This document shows positions 1 through 13,900 of a stretch of 64,000 nucleotides of DNA, in pieces. The notes below the pieces were generated by a model. The model searched no databases, was not told where the DNA came from, and saw only the letters and a list, made by a program, of their open reading frames with translations. A program made the position numbers and the translations under genes. Numbering within the stretch: position 1 is the stretch's first letter; the number at the start of each line of letters is the position of its first letter. The DNA is from Sphagnum magellanicum (lineage: Eukaryota; Streptophyta; Sphagnopsida; Sphagnales; Sphagnaceae): contig CM038908.1 in NCBI GenBank assembly GCA_021904315.1, forward strand, positions 24,014,501 through 24,078,500, in the 5' to 3' direction.

Positions 1-1911
1 GAATCATGACTCTTCTTGTCAGTGATTAGCCACTTTGTTAGTTTTGGCTACATAAAATGGGGGACCACCAATTACACATCCAGGTAATAATTATTCTGGA
101 TCTGAAGTCTAGGTACTGTTGTTTACAAAAAAAAATAAAAAAATAAAAAAAATTTATTATCATTATTAATTATTAATATTATATTTTTTTGGTGATGTTG
201 TCACACTGGCAATCATCCAGAAGGAGATTTTGGCATGTTTGTGGCTATAGACCAGCTATGAAAGTAGAAATTTATTAAATCCTCTTATATCCTGGCTACT
301 TGCTTGAACAAATGTGTGGAAACATGGTGATTTTTCAGAATTATTTTTCAATTTTTGGCAATTATTTTTGAAAAGAATTGAAATACTTGACAGAATATTA
401 TTATTATAAAAAAAACAACCCAAAAAAAAAAAAAAAAAAAAAAAAAGGCCAAACAAACGCTGCTTCCAAGTACAGAAAAAATAAAATCTGTGTATCATCA
501 AGGCAAAAATAAATCACTCCATAACACTGACAAAAGAAAGCTTCTGAAGAAGAAAAAAAAAACTTCTCAATCTGACCAAAATTCTTGCTTTCAATAATAG
601 CACACGAAGTTCAGATGATTGAGAATGGGGGATTGTGGATCTCTTTCTTTCAAAAGGACTCTGATTGTCAAAAAACATTATTATGCTAGGAAACATAATC
701 TCCCCAGGAATCAAGCAAACTCCAAAGAATGATCTTATTATGTCCACGCAATCTCTTCTATTGTCAAGCTCATTGACACCCACTCGACTCTGTAGTGAAA
801 AATCCTTCAGTTTTATGTCTCATTTTTTTTCCCTTAATACCAATCCTAAACCCATCTCTTTTTTTCTTCATACCACTCATAAGCCCCATCTTTTTTCTTG
901 ATGTGAATCATAAACCTGCATGCGCTTTGTACTGGTATAGTAGTAAAAGTTGACCTAATTACCTGATGCATAGGAGCCCCCAAAAATACGGCAGAGTACC
1001 CAAAAACCTTTTTCAACAAGTCAGAGGGAGATCAACTCATAACTTAGTCAGACAGAGATCAACTCATGACCTTTTTTCTTGTTACCAAATCATAACCCGA
1101 TCAACTCATGATCGTTTTTCTCAATACCAATCATAAACCCATCATTTTTCTTAATACCAATCATGAACCTGTATGCACTTTGTACCAGTATAGTAGAAAA
1201 AATTGATGTAATCACCTGATGTTTAGGACCCAAAAAAAGACCCCGAGTGCCCCACTCTTTTTCAACAGTCAGAGGGAGAGAGATCAACTCATATGAGTCA
1301 GAGGGAGATCAACTCATGATTCCTGTGTTTGCAACAATGATCACATCTGGATGCAGATTAGTAGACTCTATCAGTACACAACAGTACGTGATCAGTTCAG
1401 AGAAAACACCCACCCAACAGACATCCAACTTTGACATCCTCTACAAAAAGGAAATCATAAACAAACAGCATTAAAATCCTTAACCCATCATCCTTGGGTG
1501 AAATCCAGTATCCCATCCTTGGGGGTGAAATCCACTATACAGCAGCCCCTCCGGATTGAGGGGGATTAGATTGGTCTTTTGGCCACAAAAGGGGGAACAT
1601 AAAGATGCAACCCCCCTAAAAGCATCTCCCTAGAAATACCTTCTTTCAGTACATTGCTCTCAGATTTTGAGGCCAGTTTTTTTCTAAAACATTTGTATGC
1701 ATTCTGTATCAGTTGACCCCCAATCCAATCTGGTGTTTCTATTGCACATAATGGGATATACAGCAGCAACCTACAACCTACAACCTACAACCTCAATCAA
1801 AGTGTATTGAGCATCATAATCAACATGAGTGTTGCAGCAGCAGCAGCAGCATAGATGTCTATTTCAGATCATCAAATCATTTCCTTTCCACAAGAAATGA
1901 TCCATGTCTCC
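1..1911. other. Gene-free stretch 3' of PDS5
   Basis: No supported gene. The stretch holds an A-rich tract (about 420-446), AT-rich sequence around 120-190, and a tandem duplication described separately at 837-1,322. Open frames here are short and show no domain. The part next to 1,912 is the likely 3' UTR and downstream region of the minus-strand PDS5 gene. Confidence 0.6.
837..1322. repeat. Tandem duplication, about 255-bp unit, two copies
   Basis: Two diverged direct copies lie head to tail. Each runs from an 'aatcataaacc' type segment through 'ctttgtac..gtatagtag', 'cctgatg' and 'ttcaacaa/cagtcagagggaga' to 'gatcaactcatga'. Matching points are 907 and 1,162, an offset of about 255 bp. 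Within each copy the short block 'gatcaactcat' is itself repeated two or three times. No coding content is seen. Confidence 0.7.
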
Positions 1912-4900
1912 TCAGTGCGCCTTCTGTCTCCGTATCACCCATGTGTTCTGTAAGCACCCACAAGAAGAAAGCTTGTTAATAGCCTGCCAGAGACATTTTT
2001 CTGTTTGTCTACAACCACAACAGAATGTTGGCATTTCCAAAAAATTGACAAAACCAACCCAGACACATAATCTCTGAAAGCATTGGTGACTGGAGCAAAG
2101 ATCAAGGACTACTAACCAAAGGCTCGCCATCGCCTGGAGACATATCAGGTGAAAGGGCTGCTGCTGCATCGCCTTCAGAATCTCTGCTAGTAGTAGGCTT
2201 TTCTGTGCTGCTGTCGCCCACACTATGCTTGAAAACCTTCCCACTGGAGCCTGTCCTCCCTCCATTCCAAGCCACAAGCATCAAAAAAGAAATCCTCCAT
2301 TCCTGAGATTCCATGCATATGCAATTTTTTTCTTCTTTGGATGCCATCCAATTGAGAAAGTAAAGAATGAGTGGGTAGTCCCAAGAAGAAAGCATGATGA
2401 GTGGAAGTCACCTTTTGATGTTGAGGAACTCTGGACTTGCTTCCCTTTCATTTTCCCTCCTTTGGGTGCTTCACCATCGTCATCATTATCCTCATCAAAA
2501 TCGAACTCACTTGTGGTGTTCTTGACAGGAGTCTCTTTTGCCTTGAGAAATCTTGCCTCCGAATTGTTTGATTTACCCTCTTGAGAAACACGCTTCTTCC
2601 CAGATTTTGATGAGGATCGTTGTTTCCTGCATGTGTGGGTCAATTGTTACAACAATAAACCTTAAAACCCAAACTCACCAAGTTAAAATCAACTTGTAAT
2701 TACCCTTAAGTACTTGTCAAATGCACCAAGCCCAAATCCCAAGTCGCCATAGTCTTGAGTTTGAACTAGAATGACTTGGGTTGTCTAGAAGTCTATGTCT
2801 TTGAGAAGAAAAAAAGGTGCCAATAAAGAATGCAGCTTTTATTGCTGTCTATTGCAGATAACCAGAAAGAAGGGTAAATAGTGCAAGGAGGTAAAAGCAC
2901 ATACAACTGGTTGGATGGTCTGGGTACATCCTCTTGCTGTGCCAATGCCTTGGCCTTGTTGAGTTCCCGTCTGGAGAGATACAATGTACAGGAGCATTTG
3001 TGATAATACAATGTAAGCCAAGGATAAAACATACAGGTAATTCTGTCTCATGCATTTTTGGTTTCCACAATAGAACTTTTGGGGATATAATTTCCCCTAC
3101 ATTCAACATTCTCAGGCAAGTGTCATTGCAGAACTGTGATAGATCAAGAGATGCATATATAATCCATTCAAGAAAAATAACAGCATGTGTAAACAGAAAA
3201 TACTTTGCAGAATGTAGTAAAACAACTATCAACTCAAAGCCAATTCAGGGTTATGAATGGACAAGTGTGAAAAACAAGGTGCCAAGTGAGATTATGGTTA
3301 CAGTGGGACTGGAGCCCATGCAGGTTTTGATGATGTATCTTGTGGATTCTGTCAAGAAACACTCAACTGTCAGTAGTGTCTTCCAGTCTCTCATTCTGTT
3401 TTGAAAGTGGCAGCTTTATGATCACCAGACCTGCTGGACACTGGAAACATGGAGCAATTGCCAGGGACATATTACTACTGTGAGAGAATATGAGGGATAA
3501 GTACATGAGATCCAGTGAAGGCCATAATATTGGGAACGGAACAAAACCATCCATTGGACAAGAAGAACCCACCTTCACAAACCTCTGTTTCTTGGTTGTC
3601 AGCTGCCAACACTCCACACCCAGATCAAGAATTTCTTGCTCTCCATCGTCATATAGTACCTTAAAGTTGCAAAGTAACAAGACCAGATGAGACCATGAAA
3701 CAAGAGTTCCACTTCTGCTTATCTGTCTGCTCCCATGGGGCTTTGTTGCCAAAAACACAGCTGATTGTGATTAGACAACCCAATTGACAAATGTGTTCTG
3801 AATGAACATAGATTTAGGGTTCAGGGTTTAGCATAACAAAACTCAGACAAACACTTCAGAAAAGGTGAAACTTTTACAGAGGAAATCTGATCCATCATAC
3901 CTTGTGTCTCTTCTTTTTAGCATCGTATGAGATCACCTCCCCCTTGTAAAACCTGGCAGGTCATTCAGCCAGCATAAATGGTGTCAGCTCGATCACTCTT
4001 CTTTGATAAATGGGTGCCTGGAGACTAGGTTCCTTGTACAATCAGGAGGTTTTTCCAAGGTATTGACATGTTGAAGTCCAGAAGAGCAAAGCTTCTGGAG
4101 ACATGATAAGATGCTGACCATATTCTCTCTCACCCAGAGGTTCCTGTGCTGTACTGACAAATGAGAGCATGTCATTGAGGGCAAGTTGACCTGCTCAAGC
4201 AAGTAGAGATTCCCATTAAGATGGCAGTTGAAGATACTAACCTTCGATCGAGTGGCCACCAGACCTTGATGCCACAACCCACAAGATCCTCTTTTCCTTT
4301 GTTGGCTGCAATCTTCTTAGCAGGGCTCTACCCATTTCCAGGACCAAGGGAGGGGGAAAAAATGTCACGAAAACACTACTCCATGACCCAGACACAAATT
4401 TGCTTGGTGACATATGACATGCTTCATACCATCAGGAAAAGAGCAGCTGATTGTGAGCAAGTCTATACCCATAGATCAAGAAAAGAGCAACAGACCTTTT
4501 GTACACTAGAAGAAGCCTTTTCATCACTGCTGGACACCTCCCTGACAGCCTTGTTGATGGAGCCCTTGGTTCGCCCAGGTTTTGTTTTTGTTTTGGGGGT
4601 ATCGATGCTCTTCTCCTCATGCTTTTGTCCAGTTTTTACATCTATGCCAGCAGTAGATCTGATTTCCTTTTTCCCAGTGCTCTTGGGACGCCCAGGTTTG
4701 GACTTTGCAGTTTGGCCCTCCTCCTCCATTTGCTCCTTCTTTTCTCTGCCTTTCCCATCTCCACCAGTCTTACGTGTGATTGCCTTTTTGCCAGAGCTCT
4801 TGGGATGACCCTGGTTTTTGCGTGTTGTAGAGACACTTCCCTCCTGCTCATCGCCATTTCCATGAGATTCACCCATGATCTGTTTCTTGCCAGAGCCCTT

Positions 4901-7900
4901 TGGATGCCCTGGTTTTGACCTTGGAGCAAGGTTTTCCTCAATACCCATATCTCCATCCTTCTTATATCCATCCTTATCTTCATCCTTCTTCTTGCGACGA
5001 AAGACATATGTGGTAATAACCTTGTCAACTGCGCCCATTGGCTGCCCATAATTGGACTTGGGAGTGACATACATTTCCCACTTAGTTCCTTCATTCTTCA
5101 CATCTTTCTCAAACACTTCCGTAATAATTTCCTTCTTGTCAGAGCTCTCAATATGCCCCCTTCCTCGCTTGTGCTTTGGACCAAGCGCCTCTTCATGACT
5201 CTCACTGGCCTTTTCATCACCCACAGAGAGTTTCCTCTTATTCTTTGCAGCGGAGCCCTTTGGGCGCCCAGCTTTACGCTTGGCAGAGAGGTTTTCCACC
5301 ACATCCTTTTCCTCCCCCTCCTTGTCTGTTTCTGTTGGCATCTGTTCTACAACCTGATGATCCACACCCGCCGCCACTTCTTCTTCATCCTTGTCTTTAC
5401 TTGACACCTCCACAGCATGATTCTTGCTAGAATGCTCCAAAGATCCAGCCTCTTCAGCATCATTCCAGCTAGAATCTTCAGGAAGATGTTTACGCTTTGC
5501 AGGCTGGTTCTCCTCTTGGTCTTCTGCATCCTTTTCTGTGATCTCCTTCTCAAGCGCAGTTTTTCCATCCATCACATTTCTAGGTGTGCCCCAATCATGT
5601 GTTTTGCGAGACCCCTTGGAGGGCCCACGTTTGCGCTTTGTGGGAATGTGGTGCTTCTCTTGGTCCTTCTCGCCTTCCTCCCCTGTGGATAGTCTTTGAG
5701 GCGTCTCTACCCCAACCTTCTCGATGTTGTCTCCATCAATTCCTGGGTCCCTAGTTTGATCCTTTTCAACTTCAGGGGTGATGACCTTCTTAACATCCTG
5801 CTTGCCAAGGCTCTTGGGATGTCTGTGTTTCGGTTTCCTGCCTAAGCCCTTGGGTTGCCCACGTTTTCGCTTAGCAGAAAGATACCCCTGCTGCTGCTCA
5901 TCCATTCCCCCATCTTCATCTTTGCAATCGCCTGTATCTGCCTTCTGGGTTATTTCTTTTTCCTCCTCTTGCTCAGTTTCTCTGTCTTCTTGAGCATCAG
6001 GTTTCTGAGGAACTACTCCTCCATCACCTTCTTCCTCATCCTTGCCACCCTCATCTTCCTGTGTGTCAGGTTTCTGAGGAACTACTCCTCCATCGCCTTC
6101 TTCCTCATTCTTGCCATCCTCATCTTCCTGTGTGTCAGGTTTCTGAGGAACTACTCCTCCATCACCTTCTTCCTCATCCTTGCCATCCTCCTCATGGTCC
6201 ATCTTTGCTTGAGTCTCCTCCTGATCTTTAATTTCATCCTCAACCTGGTTCTTGACTCTGTCCTCCTCACGACCTTCTGATCTGCCCTCATGACTCATTC
6301 CTGCATCATGCTCTTTCTCACTCAGTCCTTTTTCCTCATCACCCACAACCTGGTCTTCATCATTGTTTGCTGCATCTGCATCCTGTTCCTCCAGTCCACC
6401 ACCCTCCTCTGTCCCCTCTGTGACAACCTTGTTTGTCTCACCTGCATCCCACTTTTCCAGTCTGCTTCCCTCAGTCCCCTCTGTGGTGACCTCATTTGTC
6501 TCATCTGCATCCTGCTTCTCCAGTCTGCTCCCCTCTGTGGCGACCTTATTTGTCTCATCTGCATCCTGCTTCTCCAGTCCACTCCCCTCTGTGGCAACCT
6601 TGTTTGTCTCATCTGCATCCTGCTTCTCCAGTCCGCTCCCCTCTGTGGTGACCTTGTTTGTCTCATCTGCATCCTGCTTTTCCAGTTTGCTCCCCTCAGT
6701 CCCCTCTGTGGTGATCTCATTTGTCTCATCTGCATCCTGCTTCTCCAGTCCGCTCCCCTCTGTGGTGACCTGGTTTGTCTCATCTGCATCCTGCTTCTCC
6801 AGTCCGTTCCCCTCAGTCCCCTCTGTGGTGACATTGTGTGTCTCATCTGCATCCTGCTTCTCCAGTCCACTCCCCTCAATCCCCTCTGTGGTGACCTTGT
6901 TTGTCTCATCTGCATCCTGCTTCTCCAGTCCGCTCCCCTCAGTCCCCTCTGTGGTGACATTGTGTGTCTCATCTGCATCCTGCTTCTCCAGTCCACTCCC
7001 CTCAATCCCCTCTGTGGTGACCTTGTTTGTCTCATCTGCATCCTGCTTCTCCAGTCTGCTCCCCTCAGTCCCCTCTGTGACAACCTTGTTTGTCTCATCT
7101 GCATCCTGCTTCTCCAGTCTGCTCCCCTCAGTCCCCTCTGTGATGACCTTGCTTGTCTCATCTGCATCCTGCTTCTCCAGGCCGCTCCCCTCAGTCCCCT
7201 CTGTGGCAACCTTGTTTGTCTCATCTGCATCTTGCTCCTCCGGTCCACCACCCTCCTTAGTCACCTCAGCAGCAACCTCCTTGTGGCCACTTTCTACAGT
7301 CTCCTGGTGTTTGTCTGCTTTCTCATCTTCAGTGTGGTTGAATTTTCCATCTTCGTCAAACATAGTGCCATGCTCCTTCAGGTCCAAGTCCTCCTCTTGT
7401 TGATGACTTTGGTTCTCCTCACTTTCACCCTTCTCAGGGATTTGTAAGCCACCCGCTTCCTGGTCTTGGAAGTCATTTCCCTTGGCGGTGTCATCATCTA
7501 TTACAAGATCTTTTTCCACTGCATCCCCTTCATGGTTCTTGGCCAGCACCCCATTATTGTTTCTGTCATCTATTGCATTATCCTCTGCATTCTTTTCCAC
7601 TTTGTCTATGTCCTGATCTTTCAACCCATCCTTTGCAGCAAGCTCCCTCTTTTCCTTCACACCATCACCTATCACTTGCATCTCCTCAACTTCTGGCAAC
7701 CCATTTTTCTCACAGTCTCTCACTTCCGTCTCCTCATCTTCTGGCAACTCATCTTTCTCAAAGTTTCTCACTTCCTCTTCAGGATCCTTTATGTTGTCAC
7801 CCGCCAAAGGTTCAATCCCATCTTTTTCTTCTTCCTTCATTCCATTCTGCTCATTGGGTTTTTGTACTACATCCACCACTGCTGCCTCCTTGATCTTTGG

Positions 7901-10900
7901 TTCATCATTCTCCTGGTTCTTTGGTTCCACCACCACATCCTCCAGCACTTCTTCAACATCCTCAATCTCTGGCACTCTTACATGATGAACCTGTGATTTG
8001 TCTGGTTCATGATCTTGCATCCCACCACCCTCATGGTCCTCCTGGACAACATCCTCCTCCATCTTGCTGCCGTCATTCACCTCCTCATCCTGAATGACCG
8101 CATCCTCCTCCTTGTGCATGTTCATTCCATCTGCCTCTGGACTCTTCACATGGTCAGGATCCTCACCTCCCTTCACTCCATCCTTTTCAGCTTCCTCAGC
8201 AACCTTGCTTTGGCCATCCTTCTTGTTGGATCCTTTGGGTCGCCCACGTTTGCGCTTCAAAGGAAGTCCCTCATCGTGCTGCTCTGTTTCTTCTCCATGC
8301 ATGTCATGAACTGCAATTGGAATTTTCTTTGGACCGATCTGGCCAACACTTTTTATCCTACTGGAATTAGGCAGCTTCTTGAAGGAGCCTTTTGGGCGGC
8401 CACGCTTACGCTTCACAAGGACAGTTTCTTCTTGTTCTTCCTGTTTTTTTTCTTCAGTCTCCACTATGTCCTTTTCTGCCAATCTGGGCTCCTCCATACC
8501 CACAGTGCCTTTTGCCAATATATCATTGTTGTGCTTGCCCTTGTTGTGGTTCACCTCCTCATCTATTGCTTCCTCTTCATCTTCTTCTTCAGACAACACT
8601 TGTGCATCACTGAACACTTGTCCTTGCCTTTGGCTTTGTGGACTAGATTGCTGACATGAGGAAATATGAAATCAGTAATGATCATTTTCCCATGAGATCC
8701 CAAATGAGAAGAGAAAAAGCTTGTTTTTCTGAATCTCAAATGTGGGTCAGAGACATATATATATACCTCATATGTTGCAGCTGAGGAGAGTCCTGAATCT
8801 GCAGTCATAGTAATTTCAGCAACTGCAGATTTGGTGTGCTTGCAGTCTTCCTTGATACAGAGCTCTTCAGATGTTGACATCAATTTGCTGCCAGACACAA
8901 AGCAACATCAACAACCATACTATCATCAGTTAGATCAACAAAACTGGCCCACCCAACTGGCAGTGAGATGATTGATTTCTTTCACAGAATGCTTGGACAG
9001 ATGGCAGGTGGATCACAATGCAAATCACTTCACAATTTATCTCATGTATGCTCTTATCAGCTCTCTGAACCAGCGGCAGCATCACTTTCCTCACTGGGAA
9101 ATGTTTGTGACTCAACTCATACATACCTGCTAACTTCAGACCCAGCTGCATGTGCATAGGAAGAGCTTCCAGGATTCTTAGAGATGACATCTAGCACACT
9201 GTTTCTGATGAATTCCTCATCATCCTTGGACAAGAGATGCAGGTTCTCCTTCACATCATCTATAAGTAGAGGGCAATAGGCAGCAACTTCCTGTAAGGAA
9301 ATGGGAGTTAATATAAACTCTTCAGCAAAGGTTTCACATAGCAACGTAAGTACCAGGACTCCAGTTAGCATTTCTGGCAGTTCACTGATCCCCCTATCAA
9401 CTTCATATAAGTTGGCATAACCCAAAACCCTAAATGCTCCAAAGTCTTTTGAGGATTCCTAATCTACAAAACTAGGTCCAATTCATCCCAAATCAACACA
9501 TGTTAAACCCTAAAGCCTAGCCATGCAAGAACCTACAAAACCAACCATTTTAGCATTACCCATCAAAGCAAATGTCACATGTCTGACAGAGATGGACACC
9601 TCCAGGTATTATCTAATGGACCCTAAACCCTAAACCCTAAACCCTACTACTATAACATCTGTCAGGCTATCTGGAAAAGACAGACAAAATTTCAACTAGT
9701 GATGGGCACCAACCGAAAGCAGATCAATAGTTGATGTCATTTGTTCTTTCCTGGCTGAATTTCTGTAGACAAGAATCTGCTGTATAAAAGCATGAGCATG
9801 CTCCCTGCTGAACAGTGAATATGCGCACTTTGTGGTTAGGATTTTCAAGAAGTCGTGCTGCGGGTGATTCTTTCCTATCTTCTTCAACAGCTCCGCCTGC
9901 ACTCAATCAGACAGTAACAATACTAAAGGGTTTCATCATTTGATATTTTGTAAGCCTCTGTAAAAGGTTAGATTCTTCATTCTCTGCATTGTCTCACCAC
10001 AACAAAGTATGTATAACAGCAGCAGCACTGGTTTTGCTTTTATCCTTACCACCACTTCCCACTGTGGGTTTTGGTGTTAAATTGAGTGAAGATAGGAGAA
10101 TGGCAGGGAGGGGAGCTTTTAGTACTGCTACAGGAGCCTCAAGAGCTGAATTATATGATAAGGAAAAACGTACAGAAGCTGCACGTGCATGAGCAATACT
10201 GGTGCTCGGATCCAGCAGAATAGAAAGCTCCTTGAAAACACCGTCATTGCCCATTTTGTGAAGCTCCCACAGATCTTCCTTTGCTTTGGGTGGATCCACA
10301 AACTGATCAGAAATTACAGTGAAGCTGCTCTCAATCTTCCTCTGGAAATCCAGCATCTCTTTCTCCTGCAAAATGCATAACTTTGTCAAGGGCTGCTGCT
10401 GCTTCTTATGTACAAACAAATGGGTTACAAAACTGCCAAACACACAAACTGCCATAATTTCCAAAGCACAAGATCAGAAGTTCTTTGTTTTCAGCATCAC
10501 AGAGCAACTTTGAGCTGATTGATGATCCTGACTGTTTTTGAGGATTATATGAGCAAGGTGTCCATGCCAAACCACAGATACCACCATGGCAGACAAAAGA
10601 AAAGATCAACTATGATGATATGTGGACAGACTGTAGAATTTGTGAAGTATCAGAGAGGTGTATAATCTTATGACGAAGAGCTAAGTTGCTGCACCTCAGT
10701 TGTCTGTCGCACAGAGAGGTAAGCAAGCATCTCCAACTGCAATCTGCACGACCCCACCCACACTTGCATCCAGATAAACATCCTCTTCAACCCTCCTTGT
10801 CTCTCCTCCTCTCCTTTTTTTTCTTGATGCAATTGTACAATTTCTTGCCTGAATTATGAAGCTCATAGATAATTACAGAGACAGGTCCTTAGTATTCCTT

Positions 10901-13900
10901 TACTTTTGTGACTTCCTCTCTTTTCAGATTCTGAAAGGATGCAGTGAGATAAAAATTAAACCCATCCAAAACAGTAATATCCTGGAGGCGCACTGGAAGA
11001 ACCCAGAAAAGTCCTCACTTTTGCTTCTGTGACAAAATGTGCCGAAGAGCAATTTTATCCTGCTCATCAAATGTGGAGAAAAAGGCTACCCAGTGCTTTG
11101 CCTGCTCCTCCACAGGGAGCAGCTCTGCGTCAAAAAGCTCCTCACAAAGCACAATCTCCATGTCCTGTGCTCTGCCCAATCAGGCCTAACTTTTTCAGTA
11201 CATTCAAAACCCTGTTGGAGAGAATAATTCTTCTGATATATCACTCTGATGAAGGTGGGGGGGAAAAAAAAAGAATCAAGCAAGAAGACCCAACAAAACA
11301 GTCACTATGGTATACAAGATCTTCAGAAGAAACTGATGGCAACAGAGAAAATTTCAGAGTAAATTCCATTGATGGGTACGTGTCCAGATGTGTGTGTTTG
11401 TGATAAGTGAAGAAGCAGTCCCAAGGAAAGTAACTTGCATTTCAGTTCATTGGGAAAAGCAAAAAAAAAACTCACATGAAATCTGCAGAACCTTTTCCAC
11501 AGCAGGAGTGAAAAATTTGACTTGGTATCCACTCAAACTGATCATGGCCAGCCTCAAATCCTTCAAAGAATTTTGTGCAGTAGCTCCTATAAACACCTGC
11601 CAACTTATGTAGAGTTTCTATTCTGATTGAAACCTGCATCATGTTCAGATTCATCACCGCAAATACCAGGTGCATGATGAGTCCTTTGTATGGGAAGACA
11701 AAAGAAACATTCAAATAGTAGTAGTAATAGAAGAAGAAGAAGAAAACCTAAAGGTGTTCATTGTTTTCTTCAAGCTTAACATCTACTGGGACAGCAGCAG
11801 CAGCACAAGTATAAGATTAATGGGCAGTTGATAAAACCAGCTGATTTTACTGATGGGTAGACGTGATGGGCCACCAACCTTGGTATCCTGAAGACAATCA
11901 GCAACTTTATGTAGGATACCAGGGGGACTTAAGTTCAGATTCACTCTTGCAAAATTGCAAATGGCATTTATTGCTGTAATGCGCACTCCATCATCGAAGC
12001 AACAGAGCTGCTCACCAAGTGCAACTATTCATTCCACCCCACAACTGCACTTCATTCAGGTTCAGGACTTGAAGGCAAAAAAAAGACAGAGTTTGGTTCT
12101 TACATACAAAACACCTAATAGGAAGGACATAGAATCTCTTGATGAACATGATAAATGTCTGCTACAATTTTGAGCCAAAGCCTTTCATGACCTACTGAGA
12201 GAAAGAAAGAGCCATATTGACAGCCTCACCGAGAATTTCAGATGTCTCCACAGTGGATGATTTCGTTGTCTCTAGATACACTTTTGCACAGTTCACAGCA
12301 GCTACTCGAACATCAACATCTTCATCATTCAGCCTCTTCAAAAACTCTGAGAAAAGCTGCTGATATTCTGGGGGCACTTGCCGACCTGGCACAGAAAACA
12401 TTCGCCCTAGGAGAATTGTCGCCTTCAAACGTATTGGAACCTGATTGGACTGGAAGAACTCACCCAACCCCACATTTCCAGAAATGCTTGATTTTCAAAC
12501 ACAACCTAAGCCACCCAACTTTCATTGCCTTCCATAATTTCTGGTGATGAGAATATCCCATTCTGCGACTATCAAAAAGAGACCAAAAGGATACGGAAGC
12601 AAACTAGACTGAATCTGGTGCAAACAAGGTAGTAGTCCTTGGCAGTCACAAGAAACTATATCAAGACTCCATTTTCAAGTATGTTGGGTGGGTTGACAAT
12701 TGTGTGAGCTTCCAGAAAAGGAGGGAGACGTGCATACCACAAGCTGCTCTTTAAGATATGGTAGGACCCCCTGTACCATCTGTGGTGCACAGCAATAAAG
12801 CTCATAGATGAGCTCATGATAGTCCTTTTTGAGCGCAGTTGGCAAATCTTTTCCATCTGACATTGCAAGAATAAAAAATTGCCGCATGTATGGCTCCAGA
12901 ATCTCTGCACTCTCCTCCACAACCGCCACTGCCAGCATGTGTCCAGCTTGTGATACACCCTACCCCCAAAACACAGTTTTGCTTTATAGAAATGTAATGA
13001 GAAAATTTGTTTTAAGACCTCTCTTTTCAATAGTTTTTCAAAGGACCCAACTGCCAGAAAGACCTTCTGAACTTAGTACCCTAGGAATCTACAATCTACA
13101 GTATGAGCAGGAGGACTCAAAGACATTGATGAGCTGCAAAGTGCGGCAAACCAACTTGGACCACCCAACTGAAGAGGAGGAAGTTACATTGAAAGTGAGG
13201 ACCATATAAACCAAATTTCTATAATGAGTTTGGGTCTTTTCTTTTCTTTATACCTCTTTCTGGCTCAGAAGATTGTTTAGGATGACCTCCAAGATCTGTG
13301 ATGAAACCTCCTCGCCCTCGTTGATGACCAGCGACAAGACATTCCGCATAGCCAGAAACACAGGTTCTGGATGCTTGTCACTGCATTTTGCAGCAAGATA
13401 TATTGTCTCAGGTACCTAAGTTGAGAACTTTCTTGTCCTTGATGAGAGAGCATGCGAGCATGAACCTTACTAAATAGAAGGGAATAAAAACAAAAACTTG
13501 CCCCCCCCACAAAACATCTTCCTACAACAAACCCATTCGCCAATTGTTTGAGAGCCTGCCTGAAGGTACCTAGTTATAAGATTTTTTTTCTTCTAACATT
13601 ACCTTACACTTGTTCTAGTGTCTGATGAAAACTATGAGGGTGAGAACTCATTGTTACCTAATGGTAGTGAAGAAGATCTCAAACATTTCGGTAATCAGAT
13701 CATCACAATCGAGATCCAGCATGACGACGCATGACCGCACCTTTGCAACCGTCTCGAGAATATTCACCCTGCTGGAAAATGAAGGACTGTGCACGTCATC
13801 CAACCCTCTGAAAATGCCCACAATCAACTGGAAAATTTCCTGCACAACAGAACAACAACAACCACTTTTTTAGTATGTGAGAAAGAAACTGCAAGAGAGA

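Larger units (their letters stand above)
4496..8650 (-). other. PDS5: Single 4,155-bp PDS5 exon: acidic linker with AT-hook-like motifs
   Basis: This exon has a 3' acceptor at 8,651 (tcatgtcag) and a donor after AAAAG at 4,496, with phase 0 at both ends and 1,385 codons without a stop. Basic motifs occur about ten times. KRKRGRPKGS appears twice (near 8,412 and 8,250). Variants include KRKRGQPKG (near 5,870), KRKRGPSKGS (5,640), KRKAGRPKGS (5,280), KPGHPKGS (4,915), KPGRPKST (4,700) and KPGRTKGS (4,585). The GRP core is the AT-hook DNA-binding signature. The middle is strongly acidic and probably disordered. Long open frames on the opposite strand here are shadows of the repeats. Confidence 0.9.

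Noticed and set aside
2934-3404. 156-codon plus-strand frame
   Set aside because: It lies inside a PDS5 intron on the opposite strand, has no recognizable domain, and flanking PDS5 exons join in phase without it.
6385-7255. CRISPR-like array
   Set aside because: The regular repeats are contiguous, in frame with PDS5, and have no unique spacers; this is eukaryotic coding DNA.
6290-7447. Long open frames (up to 385 codons) on the strand opposite the PDS5 repeat exon
   Set aside because: They are shadows of the 63/54-bp array: an in-frame repeat without stops on one strand often stays open on others. Their peptides are plain repeats with no domain.
9621-9645. Chromosome end
   Set aside because: Only about 3.5 telomere units, inside an intron with genes on both sides.
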